This document shows positions 6,260 through 7,498 of a stretch of DNA of 7,498 bases, in pieces. The first letter of the stretch is position 1; the number at the start of each line of letters is the position of its first letter. Position numbers and translations under genes: made by a program. The stretch lies in the NCBI GenBank assembly GCA_016202555.1, contig JACQOL010000019.1, forward strand, positions 1 through 7,498, in the 5' to 3' direction. The stretch comes from Chloroflexota bacterium. GTDB taxonomy: Bacteria; Chloroflexota; Dehalococcoidia; Dehalococcoidales; UBA2162. Below the pieces are notes generated by a model. It was given only the letters and a program-made list of their open reading frames with translations, had not been told where the DNA came from and did not search any database.

Positions 6260-7498
6260 ATGGACCGCTCGCTGATTAGAAATTTCTGCATTATTGCTCA
6301 CATCGACCATGGGAAGTCAACACTAGCCGACCGCCTGATAGAACTAACTGGGGCGATACGCCGTGAAGAAGCCCGTGAGCAAATGCTGGACAGTATGGAG
6401 CTGGAGCGCGAACGAGGCATCACTATTAAAGCCAAAACTATCCGCCTCAACTATCGGGCTAACGATGGCAAAACATACCAGCTGAATCTTATCGACACTC
6501 CGGGGCACGTCGACTTTTCTTATGAGGTTTCACGCACTCTGGCTGCCAGCGAAGGGGCTGTCCTGGTGATAGATGCCACCCAGGGCATTCAGGCACAAAC
6601 TCTGGCAAATGTTTATACTGCTATGGAACATAACCTGGAAATTATCGTTGTTCTGAATAAGATTGATTTAGCCGGCAGTGAGCCTGGACGGGTTCTTGAA
6701 GAGGTTAAAAATGTGCTTGGTTATAACCCTGCGGAAGTACTGCTGATTAGTGCTAAGACCGGACAGGGCGTTCCCCAGTTGCTGGAAGCAATAGTCAAGC
6801 GCATTCCGCCACCCGGTGGAGATGAAAACTCCCCACTTCGGGCGTTAATCTTCGATTCACACTATGATGCTTATAAGGGTATTATCGCTCATCTTCGCGT
6901 CAGAGACGGTCGTATCTTGAAGGGAAGCCATCTTCGCCTGATGAAACAGAGCACTGAGATGGAGGTGCTGGAGGTCGGTTACTTTGCCCCAGAACCACAT
7001 CCGGTAGCGGAATTGGTTGCCGGTGAGGTGGGCTATATCGCCACGGGGCTTAAAAGCGTCAAGGAATGCCGTGTTGGGGATACAGTCACTTCCTCATCTG
7101 GCGGAGCTACCGAACCACTGGCAGAATATCGTCCCGCCAAGGCAATGGTTTTTGCCGGTATCTATCCCATTGAGCCTGATAAATACAATGAGCTTCGTGA
7201 GGCGATTGATAAGCTTAGCCTTAATGATGCCTCGCTGTCGTATGAACCGGAATCCAGCCCGATACTAGGGCACGGCTTCCGCTGTGGCTTTCTGGGTTTG
7301 CTGCATATCGATATTGTCTGCGAGCGTCTGGAAAGGGAATTTGGGCTGGCGCTGGTGGTTACGGTAGCCAGCGTTAGCTTCATTGTCAGCAAAACCAACG
7401 GGGAGAAGTTAACGGTCATCAATCCAATGGCAATGCCGGAAGCGTCCGAGATAGCCACGATAGAAGAGCCGTGGGTCAGCATCTCAGTGATTACCCCG
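6260..7498 (+). CDS. lepA: Elongation factor 4 (LepA), 3' end cut by window
   Basis: The frame is open from ATG 6260 to the window edge, giving 413 residues of a protein usually about 600 long, so roughly 190 C-terminal residues (including the LepA-specific C-terminal domain) lie outside. LepA is a translational GTPase related to EF-G, linked to back-translocation of mispositioned ribosomes and to ribosome assembly or initiation. Seen: the start MDRSLIRNFCIIAHIDHGKS with P-loop AHIDHGKST (13-21); switch I RERGITIKA (50-58); DTPGH (79-83) followed by VDFSYEVSR; NKID (133-136) and SAK (164-166). Domain II and the EF-G-like domain III follow, with GHGFRCGFLGLLHIDIV late in the fragment; SYEVSR and this stretch are typical of LepA rather than EF-G. 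The ribosome site AAAGGTGA (6249-6256) stands just before the ATG. It lies 21 bases after hemW and is probably co-transcribed with it. All codons read cleanly, with no frameshift. Confidence 0.97.
   Translation, partial: MDRSLIRNFCIIAHIDHGKSTLADRLIELTGAIRREEAREQMLDSMELERERGITIKAKTIRLNYRANDGKTYQLNLIDTPGHVDFSYEVSRTLAASEGAVLVIDATQGIQAQTLANVYTAMEHNLEIIVVLNKIDLAGSEPGRVLEEVKNVLGYNPAEVLLISAKTGQGVPQLLEAIVKRIPPPGGDENSPLRALIFDSHYDAYKGIIAHLRVRDGRILKGSHLRLMKQSTEMEVLEVGYFAPEPHPVAELVAGEVGYIATGLKSVKECRVGDTVTSSSGGATEPLAEYRPAKAMVFAGIYPIEPDKYNELREAIDKLSLNDASLSYEPESSPILGHGFRCGFLGLLHIDIVCERLEREFGLALVVTVASVSFIVSKTNGEKLTVINPMAMPEASEIATIEEPWVSISVITP

Overview
The window looks like ordinary chromosomal housekeeping DNA from a bacterium, most probably of the phylum Chloroflexota and perhaps class Dehalococcoidia. 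That placement is inferred from three things: recalled protein similarity of the lysine-pathway genes, the DapL (aminotransferase) route to diaminopimelate, and the gene neighbourhood dapF-dapL-hflX-hemW-lepA. It was not tested by a search. Every gene lies on the + strand. Six of the seven protein genes belong to recognisable functional families; the seventh, a VOC-fold protein, has an unknown substrate. I see no insertion sequence, phage gene, CRISPR array, toxin-antitoxin pair or other accessory system.

Layout: bases 2-973 hold a ROK-family sugar kinase whose first few codons lie outside the window. A 144-base gap follows with a near-consensus sigma70-type promoter. It reads into a tRNA-Arg(UCG) gene (1118-1190) that does not encode its CCA end. 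A second gap carries an extended -10 promoter in front of dapF (1317-2171, GTG start). Next come dapL (2290-3486) and a small VOC/glyoxalase-fold protein (3508-3891). The ribosome-associated GTPase hflX follows (about 3902-5068), with a start codon that is not a standard one. The radical-SAM haem chaperone hemW (5102-6238) comes next, with a promoter almost touching its ATG. The window ends inside lepA/EF4 (6260-7498), of which 413 residues are present.

How the genes work together: DapL makes LL-diaminopimelate directly from tetrahydrodipicolinate, and DapF epimerises it to the meso form for lysine and, where present, peptidoglycan. These two are therefore consecutive steps. HflX and LepA are both GTPases acting on stalled or mispositioned ribosomes. 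HemW lies between them, a neighbourhood I recall from other bacteria. Spacing from dapL to the VOC gene and from hemW to lepA is about 21 bases, so these pairs are probably co-transcribed.

Points deserving a second look are the serine in place of the first catalytic cysteine of DapF, the missing standard start codon of hflX next to a run of seven G, and the apparently leaderless hemW transcript. No previously undescribed multi-gene system is evident.
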